A stretch of 25,000 bases of DNA from Halocaridina rubra (lineage: Eukaryota > Arthropoda > Malacostraca > Decapoda > Atyidae), in NCBI GenBank assembly GCA_037179515.1, contig JAXCGZ010002406.1:17501-42500 (forward strand), given 5' to 3'. The position numbers and the translations under genes are program-made. A model generated the notes under the pieces. The model saw only the letters and a list, made by a program, of their open reading frames with translations, had not been told where the DNA came from and made no database searches. This document shows, one piece after another, positions 1-10,943 of this stretch; position 1 is the first letter of the stretch; each line of letters starts with the position of its first letter.

Positions 1-1652
1 ATACACATCCTTGTCTATAATGACAATCTCTTTTTTCTCTTGCTATAAATCAGAGGGTTGAGTCAAAGCACACACTTTCAATAAGGCAACATATCTCTGA
101 TAAAATTAAAGCAAAATATTACAATCATATGTGACAATATCTCTACTACTATCAACAAAAGCACAAATATCTTTTTCTCAACAAGCAAAAGGAATTAAGT
201 ATTATTAATTTATTAAATTTCAAACTCAACATATAATCTCTGAGAATCTCAATTATCTTAATTAGCTCGATTGTAATTATAAATTCATGACAATGACAGT
301 GGTTAACAATAATTATCTCTAGATAATCTTTTTTTAAAACTCTTTAATTTTAATATATATCAAGGGATATAGATATTAAAGATTTCTCTTCACACAAAAA
401 ACTATATAACAAAAACGGAAATCTGGAAAAATATAAAAAGTCTGTCTCTGTGTATGTGATAATAAAACCAAAATCATATTTCATTTGCAACATTAAAGAA
501 TGCATTTTGCTTAAGTTTCATAATCTCGTAAGGAGTTGTACAGGAACAATTAAAACAGAAAATATATATATTCTTCTACTATCTTGAATTTGACTTATTT
601 GAATTACTATACAACAGAATTACCTCTGGAACAGGGAGAAGTTCGACATATTACTGTTCTGTCTGTTTGCTCATACTTACGCATGTTTGGGTACTTTGAC
701 TATTACCCTCCATTTTATTACTTTAATTTTCCTGCTCTTATACTGCCCGAGATTTGCCTTCAGGGCTGCGGCTGACTAGCTTTTACGGGGAGGTGGGGTG
801 CGCATGTTGGCGCTGTTTTCTCCCTTGTTCCTTTGGCTTCTGGATCAACTTCTGCTCTCTCAAATATGGGAAACAGCTGTGTAACATTCTTGTTGTCATT
901 TCGTGTCAGCTCACACTCTTTCTTTATGACCAAGCTGAAATAATTTTGATAAACTTTATCATGGCTAAAACTTTCTAAGTTTTATTTTATATATCCAACA
1001 TATCCTTTCGGACAAATAATGTATATACTGCAGCTAGCAAAAAAATAAAGAATCATTCATCGATTCACGTCCTCTATCAAGTAATATCTACCTTGAAATT
1101 CTTGGAAATCAAATAATAATCTCTTTGGTGGAGTAGGGGACGAAACAAAATTAAAACAAACTTGGCATCTCAACCACATCTGGGCAGGTGGAGAATCACT
1201 TTCTCAAAAACATCCCTCAATAGATATTTCAATGGCTACGCACCTCCCATTAAAACTACGCTGATATGGCCTGCACAAAGACCTGGCAGAGCAGGGGAAC
1301 TACCCTCGCAGAGTCCCCCAATCATGCTTACTAATGGTGCTTTCCTGTTTAATAATTAACTTAGGCAATAATAAAAATAATTGGAACACCCTTTAAATGC
1401 AATTACTTGTTATATTCATCAAATTATTACGAAAATGGAGTCTATTACTGCTTATAGCTATTAGTACAAATTATCCATGTCAGTAATGGGTACAGAAATT
1501 TTACTTTTATTGATTTACTAGGAACCACACCCCTTATAGGCGGGTTCGCTGAGTCAAAGCATAACTACAAGATAAAATGGCGATGTCCACCGACCTCAAT
1601 TTTTTTCAATAATTGTCCCATTACTCACTGGATACATATCACAAGTACTTAG
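1..1652 (-). other. Non-coding interior of copy A, downstream of gag
   Basis: No credible gene is seen; the short frames here are not kept in the other copies. Blocks 1380-1650, 780-1340 and 1-780 (minus strand) align with inner 11758-12040, 12900-13450 and 16138-16900. The join at about 770-785 corresponds to the place where the LINE sits in the inner copy, so this is its empty site. A 57-codon open stretch follows a TTTCAG on the minus strand (934 down to 760) and is treated as a finding, not a gene. Confidence 0.8.
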
Positions 1653-2378
1653 CTATTTTAAGGAGGCGGTCCTGAAGAACTTCATGGCAGAAGGCAATGG
1701 AGGAAGGGGTTCTTCTTCTTTCTGGGCGCTGGAGGTTCCCCCAGCTTCTCCATCTCTTGCGCAGAATTGACGAATCACCATCTTCTTGGCTGGAGCCGAC
1801 GACATGTACTTTTGGCAAGGGGCTTTTTCACTCGAAGCCCCGGTCACACTTCGGTTCACTAAGAAATATCTTAGGAATAGTTCCTTAAAAGTTTCCCAAT
1901 GCTTTAACTTTGACCACTCGTCTCTGCATACGGTCTCGGCCGTAAATCGTGTGCACCTTTGTACTATTTCATTAATTAGGTACTTGTCTGTCCACTCAGC
2001 ACTTATCATCTGCTGACCCAAGTGTTTCAGGAAGATGGCTGCGAGAATAATGGATGGACATTCGAGGTCCTTTTCATTTGCGCCGTCGAAGTATAAAGGT
2101 GAATCTTTGACTTGAGGCACCTTTACCACCAGGGCACAGGGTGGGGGCATGTCCTGCTGCTTTCCCAGTGTCACCACGGGGCTCGGAGTGGCAGGCTGTT
2201 CGTCGATGTTTGAGGCGTCGGTTTCTCTGTCCGCGTTGACCAAGTTCCTTCTCGACGGAGCGGCGTCAGCAGGAGTTTGTAGGCACCGCACGTGCTCCTC
2301 CAATTTGAGAATTCTCCGGTGTTTGTCCTCGTCGCTCATTTCCTGTACTGGGAGATATTGGATATCTGCGTTTGCCAT
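1653..2378 (-). CDS. gag: Gag-like protein of copy A, uninterrupted
   Basis: An open frame of 241 codons, presumed to be the structural capsid protein of the element, acting in cytoplasmic particles. The start chosen is the first ATG (2376-2378) in a strong context (A-run then ATGGCA). The frame stays open upstream to a GTG at 2462, but that is leader sequence. Residues about 15-33 are charged and helix-prone (SDEDKHRRILKLEEHV). Residues about 40-85 are low-complexity and proline-rich. Residues about 95-175 look capsid-like and hold WETFKELFLRYF, which resembles the W..F...F..F pattern of Retrotrans_gag (PF03732). The tail is acidic then proline-rich. There is no CCHC zinc knuckle and no protease. 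The inner copy has the same length with three stops, so this is the least damaged copy. Gag identity is inferred from context and that short motif. Confidence 0.75.
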   Translation of the reverse strand: MANADIQYLPVQEMSDEDKHRRILKLEEHVRCLQTPADAAPSRRNLVNADRETDASNIDEQPATPSPVVTLGKQQDMPPPCALVVKVPQVKDSPLYFDGANEKDLECPSIILAAIFLKHLGQQMISAEWTDKYLINEIVQRCTRFTAETVCRDEWSKLKHWETFKELFLRYFLVNRSVTGASSEKAPCQKYMSSAPAKKMVIRQFCARDGEAGGTSSAQKEEEPLPPLPSAMKFFRTASLK

Positions 2379-2446
2379 TTTTTTTTTTCTTTGCACTGGT
2401 TTCTTCTGATATGAGAGTCTCTTCGTACGTGTCCCGACGTGGGATC

Positions 2447-2464
2447 CGTACCGCACTGCCACCA
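2447..2464 (-). promoter_or_regulatory. Primer-binding-like site of copy A
   Basis: TGGTGGCAGTGCGGTACG begins two bases after the LTR end on the minus strand, where retroelements of this kind place the site that pairs with a tRNA 3' end; the leading TGG fits the CCA tail. The inner copy has the same block with one change. I cannot assign the tRNA. Confidence 0.6.
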
Positions 2465-2466
2465 GA

Positions 2467-3147
2467 AGTCGTAATGTACTTTAATCACTTACATTACTAT
2501 TAATACCAGAAGGGTGCAAGGTAAGAATGGACAAGCGGTGCTTCCTTTAATTTACTTTATTCTAGAGTACAACATATTCGACGCCTCAATGTCCCCACCC
2601 TATGACTATCAAAATCTATGATCTATTCGTGCCCCTGGTAAAATTCTAACTAACTGAGCTCTGTCTGCCTCGGGGATTCTTGAAATAACCCATGGGCAGG
2701 GCATGTCATGTAATCCAGTTCTGCCAATAGACTTCAGGTTCATAGAGGAGTTGTTCCTCTTGGGGGAGGGGGGTATTTCAGCAGACCTATTGAACAGAAG
2801 AAGTTCTAAATCGCTGCAGCTATTGGGGCCTCTCCCTCTCCAGGGCGTGTACATGCAAATATGGGTCAAATTTTTACAAGCTTAGGGCGGTGTTTTCGAG
2901 GACCGAGGGTCCCTTATATTTTAGGCCTCTTGGAGTGCATGGCGGCGGAAATTAGTTCCATTTGTGTAGCCATAAATCTTGGTGGCTCCAAGGGAAAGCA
3001 GGGTCTGGACCCAAATCCTAGTAAAAGTGAGGGCATGTAATAAAACTTCTGTGCCCTCAACCATTACTCCTCAAGATTTGTTACATTTTCAGATCCTGGT
3101 TTCAGCAGGCTTTCATGTGACTTCAGCAAGACTTCAGTCATGCGACA
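2467..3147 (-). repeat. 5' LTR of copy A
   Basis: It aligns over its whole length with the LTRs at 10277-10940 and 19994-20666. On the minus strand it begins TGTCGCATGACTG at 3147 and ends TACGACT at 2467, where the other copies end TACGACA, so the last base is probably mutated. The inner LTRs carry AATAAA about 90 bases before their end, and the same block is present here. LTRs of this type carry the promoter and poly(A) signals. The short frames at 2609-2869 and 2703-2885 are not conserved between copies and are not called. The partner LTR lies beyond the left edge. Confidence 0.88.
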
Positions 3148-3224
3148 AATATATCTAGTTGTCACGGGTTGGTGAACACCATCCTGCCCAGAATATACAT
3201 TGTGAATATTAGTTACAACACTTG

Positions 3225-6200
3225 ACCTTCCTACACCACATGGGCTATTTCTATTTCACTTTATGGCTTACGATAGGGACTTGAATCTGGGACTTATTAT
3301 TACTAGGCCAAGGCACTACCAACTACACCACAGAACGGTTAAAGGGAAACAAACCTTACAGCCTATATCTGCTATAGTAGGAATGAACGCATTCTATCTG
3401 AATGCCACTGTGTTTATATTACAGTTTCCCCAACCTCATTCATTGTTTCGTTTTCACATTTTATTCAACTTCCAATGTGATCCGGGACCAACAATAGTTA
3501 AATAAGCACAACACATATGTGAAAACATGAGTCATATTTACCCCAACTGCGACTTGATCTTGGGACTTATTATTACTAAGCCAAGGAAATACCAACTACA
3601 CCACATAAGGTTAAAGGGGAAAAAACCTTTAATCTTATAACTGCTATTGTAGGAATGAACGCATTCTATCTGAATGCCACTATGTTCATATTACAGTTTC
3701 TCCAGCCTCACTCGTGATTTCCTTCTCGCATTTAATTCAACTGCCAATCTCCTTCGGGACCAAGTATAACCAAATAAGCACATTACATATGTGAAAGCAT
3801 GAATAATTTTTACCCCGACCAAGACTTGAATCTGGGACTTATAATTACTAGGCCAAGGCGCTACGAGCTACACCACAGAAGGCTAAAGGGCAACAAACCT
3901 TACAGTCTATATCTGCTATAGTAGGAATGAATGCATTCTATCTGAATGCCATTGTGTTCATATTACAGTTTTCCCAACCTCATTCATTGTTTTGTTTTTG
4001 CATGTAATTCAACTCCCAATCTCATTCGGGACCAACAATAGTTAGATAAGTACATCACTAATGTGAAAACATTAGTCATTTTTACCCTGACTGGCACTTG
4101 AACCTTGAACTTATTATTACTAAGCCAAAACACTACCAACTACACCGCAGAAGGTTAAAGGGGAACAAACCTTAAAGCTTATAACTGCTATAGTAGGAAT
4201 GAACGCATTCTATCTGAATTTCACTATGTTCATATTACAGTTTCCCCAACCTCACTCGTGGTTTTGTTTTCGCATATAATTCAAATCCCAATCTCACTCG
4301 GGACCAACTATAACCAACTAAGCACATTACATATGTGAAAGCATGAATAATTTTTACCCCAACCAAGACTTGATCCGGGACTTATAATTACTAGGCCAAG
4401 GCGCTACCAGCTACACCACAGAAGGTTACAGGGCAACAAACCTTACAGCCTATATCAGCTATAGTAGAAATGAATGCATTCTATCTGAATGCCACTGTGT
4501 TTATATTACAGTTTCCCCAGCCTCATTAAATGTTTTGTTTTCACATATAATTCAACTCCCAATATCATTCGGGACCAACAATAGTTGAATAAACACATCA
4601 CTTATGTGAAAACATTAGTCATTTTTACCCTGACTGTGACTTGAACTTGGGTCTTATTATTACTAAGCCAAAACACTACCAACTACACCGCAGAAGGTTA
4701 AAGGGGAATAAACCTTAAAGCTTAGAACTGCTATAGTAGGAATGAACGCATTCTATCTGAATTTCACTATGTTCATATTACAGTTTCCCCAACCTCACTC
4801 GTGGTTTTGTTTTCGCATTTAATTCAACTCCCAATCTCATTCGGGACCAACTATAACCAACTAATCACATTACATATGTGAAAGCATGAATAATTTTTAC
4901 CCCAATCAAGACTTGAATCCGGGACATAATTACTAGGCCAAGGCGCTACCAGCTACACCACAGAAGGTTAAAGGGCAACAAACCTTACAGCCTATATCTG
5001 CTGTAGGTTTAGGAATGAATGCATTCTAACTGAATGCCACTGTGTTCATATTACAGTTTCCCCAGCCTCATTCAATGTTTTGTTTTTACATATAATTCAA
5101 CTCCCAATCTCATTCGGGACCAACAGTAGTTGAATAAACACATCACTTATGTGAAAACATTAGTCATTTTTACCCTGACTGTGACTTGAACTTGGGTCTT
5201 ATTATTACTAAGCCAAAACACTACCAACTACACCGCAGAAGGTTAAAGGGGAATAAACCTTAAAGCTTAGAACTGCTATAGTAGGAATGAACGCATTCTA
5301 TCTGAATTTCACTATGTTTATATTACAGTTTCCCCAACCTCACTCGTGGTTTTGTTTTCGCATTTAATTCAACTCCCAATCTCATTCGGGACCAACTATA
5401 ACCAACTAATCACATTACATATGTGAAAGCATGAATAATTTTTACCCCAATCAAGACTTGAATCCGGGACTTATAATTACTAGGCCAAGGCGCTACCAGC
5501 TACACCACAGAAGGTTAAAGGGCAACAAACCTTACAGCCTATATCTGCTATAGTAGGAATGAATGCATTCTATCTGAATGCCACTGTCTTCATATTACAG
5601 TTTCCCCAGCCTGATTCAATGTTTTGTTTTCACATATAAATCAACTCCCAATCTCATTCGGGACCAACAATAGTTGAATAAACACATCACTTATGTGAAA
5701 ACATTAGTCATTTTTACCCTGACTGTGACTTGAACTTGGGTCTTATTATTACTAAGCCAAAACGCTACCAACTACACCGCAGAAGGTTAAAGGGGAATAA
5801 ACCTTAAAGCTTATAACTGCTATAGTAGGAATGAACGCATTCTATCTGAATTTCACTATGTTCATATTACAGTTTCCCCAACCTCACTCGTGGTTTTGTT
5901 TTCGCATTTAATTCAACTCCCAATCTCATTCGGGACCAACTATAACCAACTAAGCACATTAAATATGTGAAAACATGAATCATTTTTATCCTGACTGGGA
6001 CTTGAACCTGGGACTTATTATTACTAAGCCAAAGTGCCACCAACTACACCAGAGAAGGTTAAAGGGAAACACACCAAACAACTTATATCTGCTATAGTAG
6101 TAATGGAAGCATTCTATCCGAATGCCACTATGTTCATATTACAGTTTCCCCAACCTCACTCATGGTTTTGTTTTCACATTTAATTCAAATCCCAATCCCA

Positions 6201-6252
6201 TTCGGAAGGAACAATAACTAAATAAGCACATTACATATGTGAAAACACGAAT
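3225..6252 (-). repeat. 272-bp satellite array with tRNA-Thr-like segments
   Basis: Landmark ATTCTATCTG (two copies vary) starts at 3391, 3663, 3935, 4207, 4478, 4750, 5023, 5295, 5567, 5839 and 6111, a spacing of 271-273 bases, so the monomer is 272 bp. Monomers alternate between two types (for example GAATGCCACTGTG and GAATTTCACTATG after the landmark, and CCAGCTACACCA and CCAACTACACCG in the tRNA-like part), giving a 544-bp higher-order unit through the middle of the array. Eleven minus-strand tRNA-like segments lie between 3276 and 6058. The left edge is set by eye. The 78 bases between the LTR of copy A and the array (3148-3224) hold nothing I recognise. The short plus frame at 3263-3505 is satellite. 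Confidence 0.9.
5985..6058 (-). pseudogene. tRNA-Thr(AGT)-like unit, best preserved of eleven
   Basis: On the minus strand, box A TGGTGTAGTTGG (6040-6051) fits the TRGYNNARNNGG consensus exactly, and box B GGTTCAAGTCC (5998-6008) fits GGTTCRANNCC exactly. They start 43 bases apart, within the range of a type 2 Pol III promoter. Sister units read CTAGTAA between the boxes, the anticodon loop of tRNA-Thr(AGU). The anticodon stem does not pair, so this is not a working tRNA. Whether it is transcribed cannot be told from sequence. Confidence 0.65.
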
Positions 6253-6255
6253 CAC

Positions 6256-6470
6256 AGTCGGGGTGAAAATGATTAATGTTTTCACATATGTAATGTGCTT
6301 ATTTGGTTATTGTTGGTCCCGAATGAGATTGGGATTTGAATTAAATGCAAAAACAAGACTATTAGTGAGGTTGGGAAACTTTAATATGAACATAGTGGCA
6401 TTTAGATAGAATGCGTTCCTTCCTACTATAACAGATATAAGCTTCTAGGATTATTTCCCTTTAACCCTCT
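6256..6470 (+). repeat. Inverted partial satellite monomer
   Basis: This is the reverse complement of the array monomer next to it. Together they form a large palindrome: the left arm ends near 6246, the right arm starts near 6263, and the short centre reads about GAATCACAGTCGGGGTGAAA. The arms are roughly 150-200 bases with several mismatches. The right arm stops at CCCTTTAACCCTCT, just where the tRNA-like part of the monomer should begin, because the outer LTR element starts at 6471. Confidence 0.88.
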
Positions 6471-6802
6471 TGTCGTACGCCAACAGCCGCTAGAGGGCAG
6501 AGTGCACACTTGAAAAAACTCACCTAGAGGACAGCATACAGAGAGCATGTTAGTTAGAAGTCAATCCTTGTCGGGAGCAGAACTTATGTCCTAGTTAGAA
6601 ACCTCCCCCAAAGGGGGTGGGGAATTGTTGATTGTGCTACGGAGGAATAGTGGCTTGCAGGAATTATAGGAATGGGAATTTTGAGGAAAATAGAGGAACC
6701 ATGTAGCCTCTGAATAAATTAAGTATAAAGAAGAGAGGCTTATCTGTCACCACCTTGCATGCTGTAGCTTTTGGCCTTATTAATAAAGTCGTCAATACGA
6801 CA
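6471..6802 (+). repeat. 5' LTR of the outer element
   Basis: This 332-bp LTR starts TGTCGTACG and ends ATACGACA, giving a 7-bp terminal inverted repeat. AATAAA lies at 6782-6787 near the 3' end, and a TATAAA-like block lies about 55 bases earlier. It is not visibly alignable with the 660-bp LTRs of the inner element and copy A, except for the TGTCG...CGACA ends and a C-rich/G-rich hairpin (6601-6622). Compared with the partner at 24695 I count about 30 differences in 305 bases by eye. Confidence 0.88.
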
Positions 6803-6876
6803 ACTGCAGGACGCATCCACACCGTTACTACAGGGAAGAGAAAAATAATTAAGAATACAGAAGAAACAAATAAAAA

Positions 6877-7299
6877 ATGTATCTCTGGAAGAAATGTTCG
6901 AGTGAGAAGAAACTTCTAGATGCTGACAAGCAGCGACGTGAAGAGAAGCTTAAGCTCTGACCACGCTCTCAGTATCGAGTTACCAGAATCAGTCACCCCT
7001 CTCCCCCATCCCTGTATTGGCTGAGAAACACCAGCTGGGAGAAAGATTCAGCGCCCTCCATCTATATCACTGTCACCGTTTGCTTCACTGTGACCAGAGC
7101 TTTGAGAGAAAACTCCCCTACCAGAAGTTATCTTTTGCTGGATCCAACCAAGAAGATGGCGAATCGCCGATTTTACGAGAGAGATGGAAGACGTCGGCGA
7201 GAAAATCATCGCGTTAAGAAGAAAAGAAAAACCCCCCCTCCAGTCCCTGTCACCGTGACGTCCTTCAAGCAGCATCCCAAAATAGCTAAGGACTTGTGA
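6877..7299 (+). pseudogene. gag: Gag remnant of the outer element (internal deletion, one stop)
   Basis: A single reading frame runs from ATG 6877 to TGA 7297-7299 with one in-frame TGA at 6958-6960: 141 codons against 241 in the other copies. The first 27 codons include DADKQRREEKLKL, matching SDEDKHRRILKLEEHV near the start of the copy A protein. From about 7090 the frame matches the gag C-terminus (PTKKMANRRFYERDG against PAKKMVIRQFCARDG). The capsid-like middle, with the WETFKELF block, is missing; 6961-7089 has no clear match. The leader before it (TGCAGGACGCATCC, from about 6805) resembles the inner leader, but the TGGTGGCAG primer-binding start is absent. Confidence 0.72.
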
Positions 7300-8130
7300 T
7301 CTGTATCCAGTGAGTAATGGAACAATTATTAAAAGAAACTGTGGTTGGAGGTCTCTGCCATTTTACTTTTAGTTATGCTTTGACTCAGCCAACCCACATT
7401 TAATAGGGAGTATGGTTTTAGTAAATTAAGAAAAGTAGAATTTCTGTACCCATTACTAACATGGATAATTTGTACTAATAGCTATATGCAGTAATAAACT
7501 CCATTTTTTTTTTATAATTTGAATAATATGTGAGTAATTGTGTTGAAGGGTGTTCAATTTATTTTTATTATTGCCTAAGTTAATTATCAAACGGGCAACT
7601 GTATTGCTTTAAACTGAAAAAAATTAATGTATGTGTAATATCAATTTTATATTAATTTCATAAAGCGTAAACTGACAGTATTTACGAATAGAATGTAAGT
7701 AGTAGAGTTTTTATATACTCTGAAATGAGCGAATGAATAATAATGAGAAATATGCTTGAATCTGCTTTTAAGGTTCTTTCTCTTTTCGCAGGTGATATTT
7801 CTAGTGAGAGGAATGCGGGAATGACCGATCAATCTCCTAACATCATTATTATAAAGTAATAATAATTTATTGATTTTTCATACTAAAATACGTATATGCC
7901 ATATCCTTAGAAGAATAAGAAACTTTTGTGGAATTATTAAGATCTTTACTGATTGATAGAATGAGTTTTATTTCCGTTCATTTAGAAGTTATGCAGGCGG
8001 GAAAAAAGAGTAGAATAACTGTGCCGTGATAGGGGGGTTTTGGAGGCGCCTAATGCACCGTAGTTGGGAGTATAGGGAGGACCCGGTACTAATGAAGCAG
8101 TCTTGCGACCCCCGGGCCGACTGCATTCTA

Positions 8131-8150
8131 CACACACACACACACACACT
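8131..8150. repeat. (CA)n microsatellite
   Basis: About nine CA units; not present at the matching place in the inner element (near 12730), which reads CACGCACCCACTCC. Confidence 0.9.
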
Positions 8151-9067
8151 CCTTCAGAGTGACGGGGAAGGAAATCAGCTAGCTGTAAACAGATCTCTTA
8201 GGGGAAATGCTTGGAGAGTGTGAATTGCGAGTGTGAATGAGTGTGAGAGAGAACGAGTGTGACTAACTTAGGGTATCATGGGAGGGATGCTCTCGTGGGT
8301 GGAATCGCAGGAAAGACCGTTAGGGAAGCAGGATGGGGATAGGGTCTGGGAGGACTCTTCCCCTGCATCACCGTGTCTTAATGCCAGTCATATGGGCATA
8401 GTTTTCATGGGGGGTGAGGTAGCTGTTGCGATGTCTATTCAGAGATATTTTTGAGTCAACGTCATTTTCCACCTGCACAGCGATGGTTAAGATGCAGATT
8501 TTATTTTAACTTTTTAATGTCCGGTACTCTGCCAACGAGATTATTCGATTTTTGAAAATTCCAAGAGAGATATTAAGTGATAAAGGACGCGAATCTCTGA
8601 ATGATTCTTTACTTTTCTTTCTAGCTGCAGTATATACATTATTTGTCCAAAAAATATACTAAATAGGTAAAATAAAACTTTGAGGTTTTAGCCATGATAA
8701 TGTTGGTCACAATTATTTCAGCTTGGTCATGAAGAAGGGAGTGTAAACTCACAAGAAATTGCAACAAGAATGTCACACAGGCGTTTTCTGTATTTGAAAG
8801 AGACGAAGTTGATCTAGAAACCAAAGAAACAGGGGAGGAACAGCACCTCCATGCAAAACTCCCAGCAAAAGCTAGCCATTTTAAGTCCAGAAGACAAATA
8901 CTGAGCAGTAGTTTTGGGTCGGAAAAGTAAAGAAAGTAAAAAAGAAGGTAGTTAAGTACCTACCCGATCGTAAGTATGGAAAAGGAGAAAAATTATATAA
9001 CTCCCCCCTGTCTCCTGAGGTAATTCTGTTGAATAGTCACTAAAAAAAAAATTAGATTTGAGTCCGT

Positions 9068-9635
<568 letters not shown>

Positions 9636-9640
<5 letters not shown>

Positions 9641-9646
9641 ATATAT

Positions 9647-9714
<68 letters not shown>

Positions 9715-9736
9715 TAATATTATATATATATAATAT

Positions 9737-9825
<89 letters not shown>

Positions 9826-9832
9826 GTTGTTG
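9636..9832. repeat. Compound (TA)n/(TAA) tract and (TTG)n
   Basis: TA repeats with many TAATA breaks run to 9811, then six to seven TTG units to 9832. Confidence 0.95.
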
Positions 9833-10276
9833 AAGTGTATATAATTTTTATGTGATAGTTATAACATTTCAAAGAGATAAAGATATTAAAGATTTTGAAA
9901 TACTTATCTAGAGATAATTATTGTTAATTACTTTCATTGTCATGAAATTTATAATTACAATCGAGCTAATTAAGATAATTGAAATTCTCAGAGCTTATAT
10001 TTTGTGTTTGATATTTAAAGATAATGATACTTAAGTCCTTTTAAGTCGTTTATTAAGAAAGGATAATCGTAAGTTTGTTGAGAGTAGTAGAGATAAATAA
10101 ATAAAGATAAAAAAAATTCTCTTGAGATATCAGCTTTAGTGTAAAATATTGTTCATTTACAGTTCTTGTTAAGCTTCCAAGAGTTTAATATTTTATTATA
10201 TATAATTATCACATGTAACTGTAGTATTTTGTTTTAATTTCATCAGAGGTATGTTAACTTATAGAGAGAGTGTGGA

Positions 10277-10940
10277 TGTCGCACGACTGAAGTCTTGCTG
10301 AAGTCACATGAAAGCCTGCTGAAGCCAGAGTCTGAAACTGTAACGTTCGAGGGCACAGATGGTTTATTACATGCCCTCACTTTTATTGGGTTTTGGGTCC
10401 AGACCCTGCTTTCCCTTGGAGCCACCAATATTTATGGCTAGACAAACAGAACTAATTTCCACCGCCATGCACTCCAATAGGCCTATAAGATAATGGACCC
10501 TCGGTCCTCAAAAACACCACCCAAAGGTTGTAAACATTTGACCCACATTTGTATGTACACGCCCTGAGAGAGAGAGGCCCCAATAGCTGCAATGATTTAG
10601 AACTTCTTCTGTTCAATAGGCCTGCTGAAATAGCCCCTCCCCCAAAGGGAGGGACTCCTCTTTGAACTTGAAGTCTATTGGCAGAACTGGATTACATGAC
10701 ACGCCCTGCCCATGGGGTATTTCAAGAATCCCCGAGGCAGACAGAGTTCAGTTAGCTAGAATTTTACCAGGGGCACAAATAGATCATAGATATTGATAGT
10801 CATAGGGTAGGGGGCATTGAGGCGTCGAATATGTTGTACTCTAGAATAAAGTAAAATTAAGGAACCACCGCTTGTCCATTCTTGCCTTGCACCCTTCTGG
10901 TATTAATAGTAATGTAAGTGATATAAAGTACACTACGACA
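10277..10940 (+). repeat. 5' LTR of the inner element
   Basis: It starts TGTCGCACGACTG and ends CTACGACA. AATAAA lies at 10845-10850. A perfect 7-bp hairpin, CCCTCCC/GGGAGGG around a CCAAA loop, lies at 10635-10653. Against its partner at 19994 I see about 30 substitutions and one 12-13-base indel (near 10338). The interior begins with the primer-binding-like site three bases later. Confidence 0.93.
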
Positions 10941-10943
10941 ATC

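Larger units (their letters stand above)
1..3147 (-). mobile_element. LTR retroelement copy A, 5' part (cut by left window edge)
   Basis: Read on the minus strand, this holds in order a 681-bp LTR, a primer-binding-like site, a gag frame and a non-coding interior that leaves the window at position 1. The interior aligns with two plus-strand elements: the inner one (10941-13460 joined to 16138-16900) and the outer one (about 7090-10276). It has neither the LINE found in the inner copy nor the long TA tracts of the outer copy, so it is the cleanest copy of this stretch. It lacks about 0.7 kb that the outer copy has at 7593-8308; the junction is near 1346-1350. No pol-type frame is seen, but the 3' part lies outside the window. 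LTR structure plus gag makes a retroelement near certain. A Ty3/gypsy-like placement is inference. Confidence 0.88.

Noticed and set aside
754..978. Frame with partial likeness to the minus frame at 8639-8824
   Set aside because: The likeness only reflects shared interior sequence. Starts and stops are not kept, and the inner copy breaks it.
2379..2462. Upstream 28 codons of the copy A gag frame
   Set aside because: The start would be GTG and the sequence is the primer-site leader. The first ATG in good context is at 2376-2378.
5985..6058. Functional tRNA gene
   Set aside because: The anticodon stem does not pair and the acceptor stem is not evident; only the promoter boxes and loop are tRNA-like.
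3225..6252. CRISPR-like array
   Set aside because: Whole 272-bp units repeat with no unique spacers, and the sequence is eukaryotic.
10262..10276. Target-site duplication around the inner element
   Set aside because: GTGGA on the left and TGCTT on the right do not match. Mutation or loss is possible, but none can be claimed.
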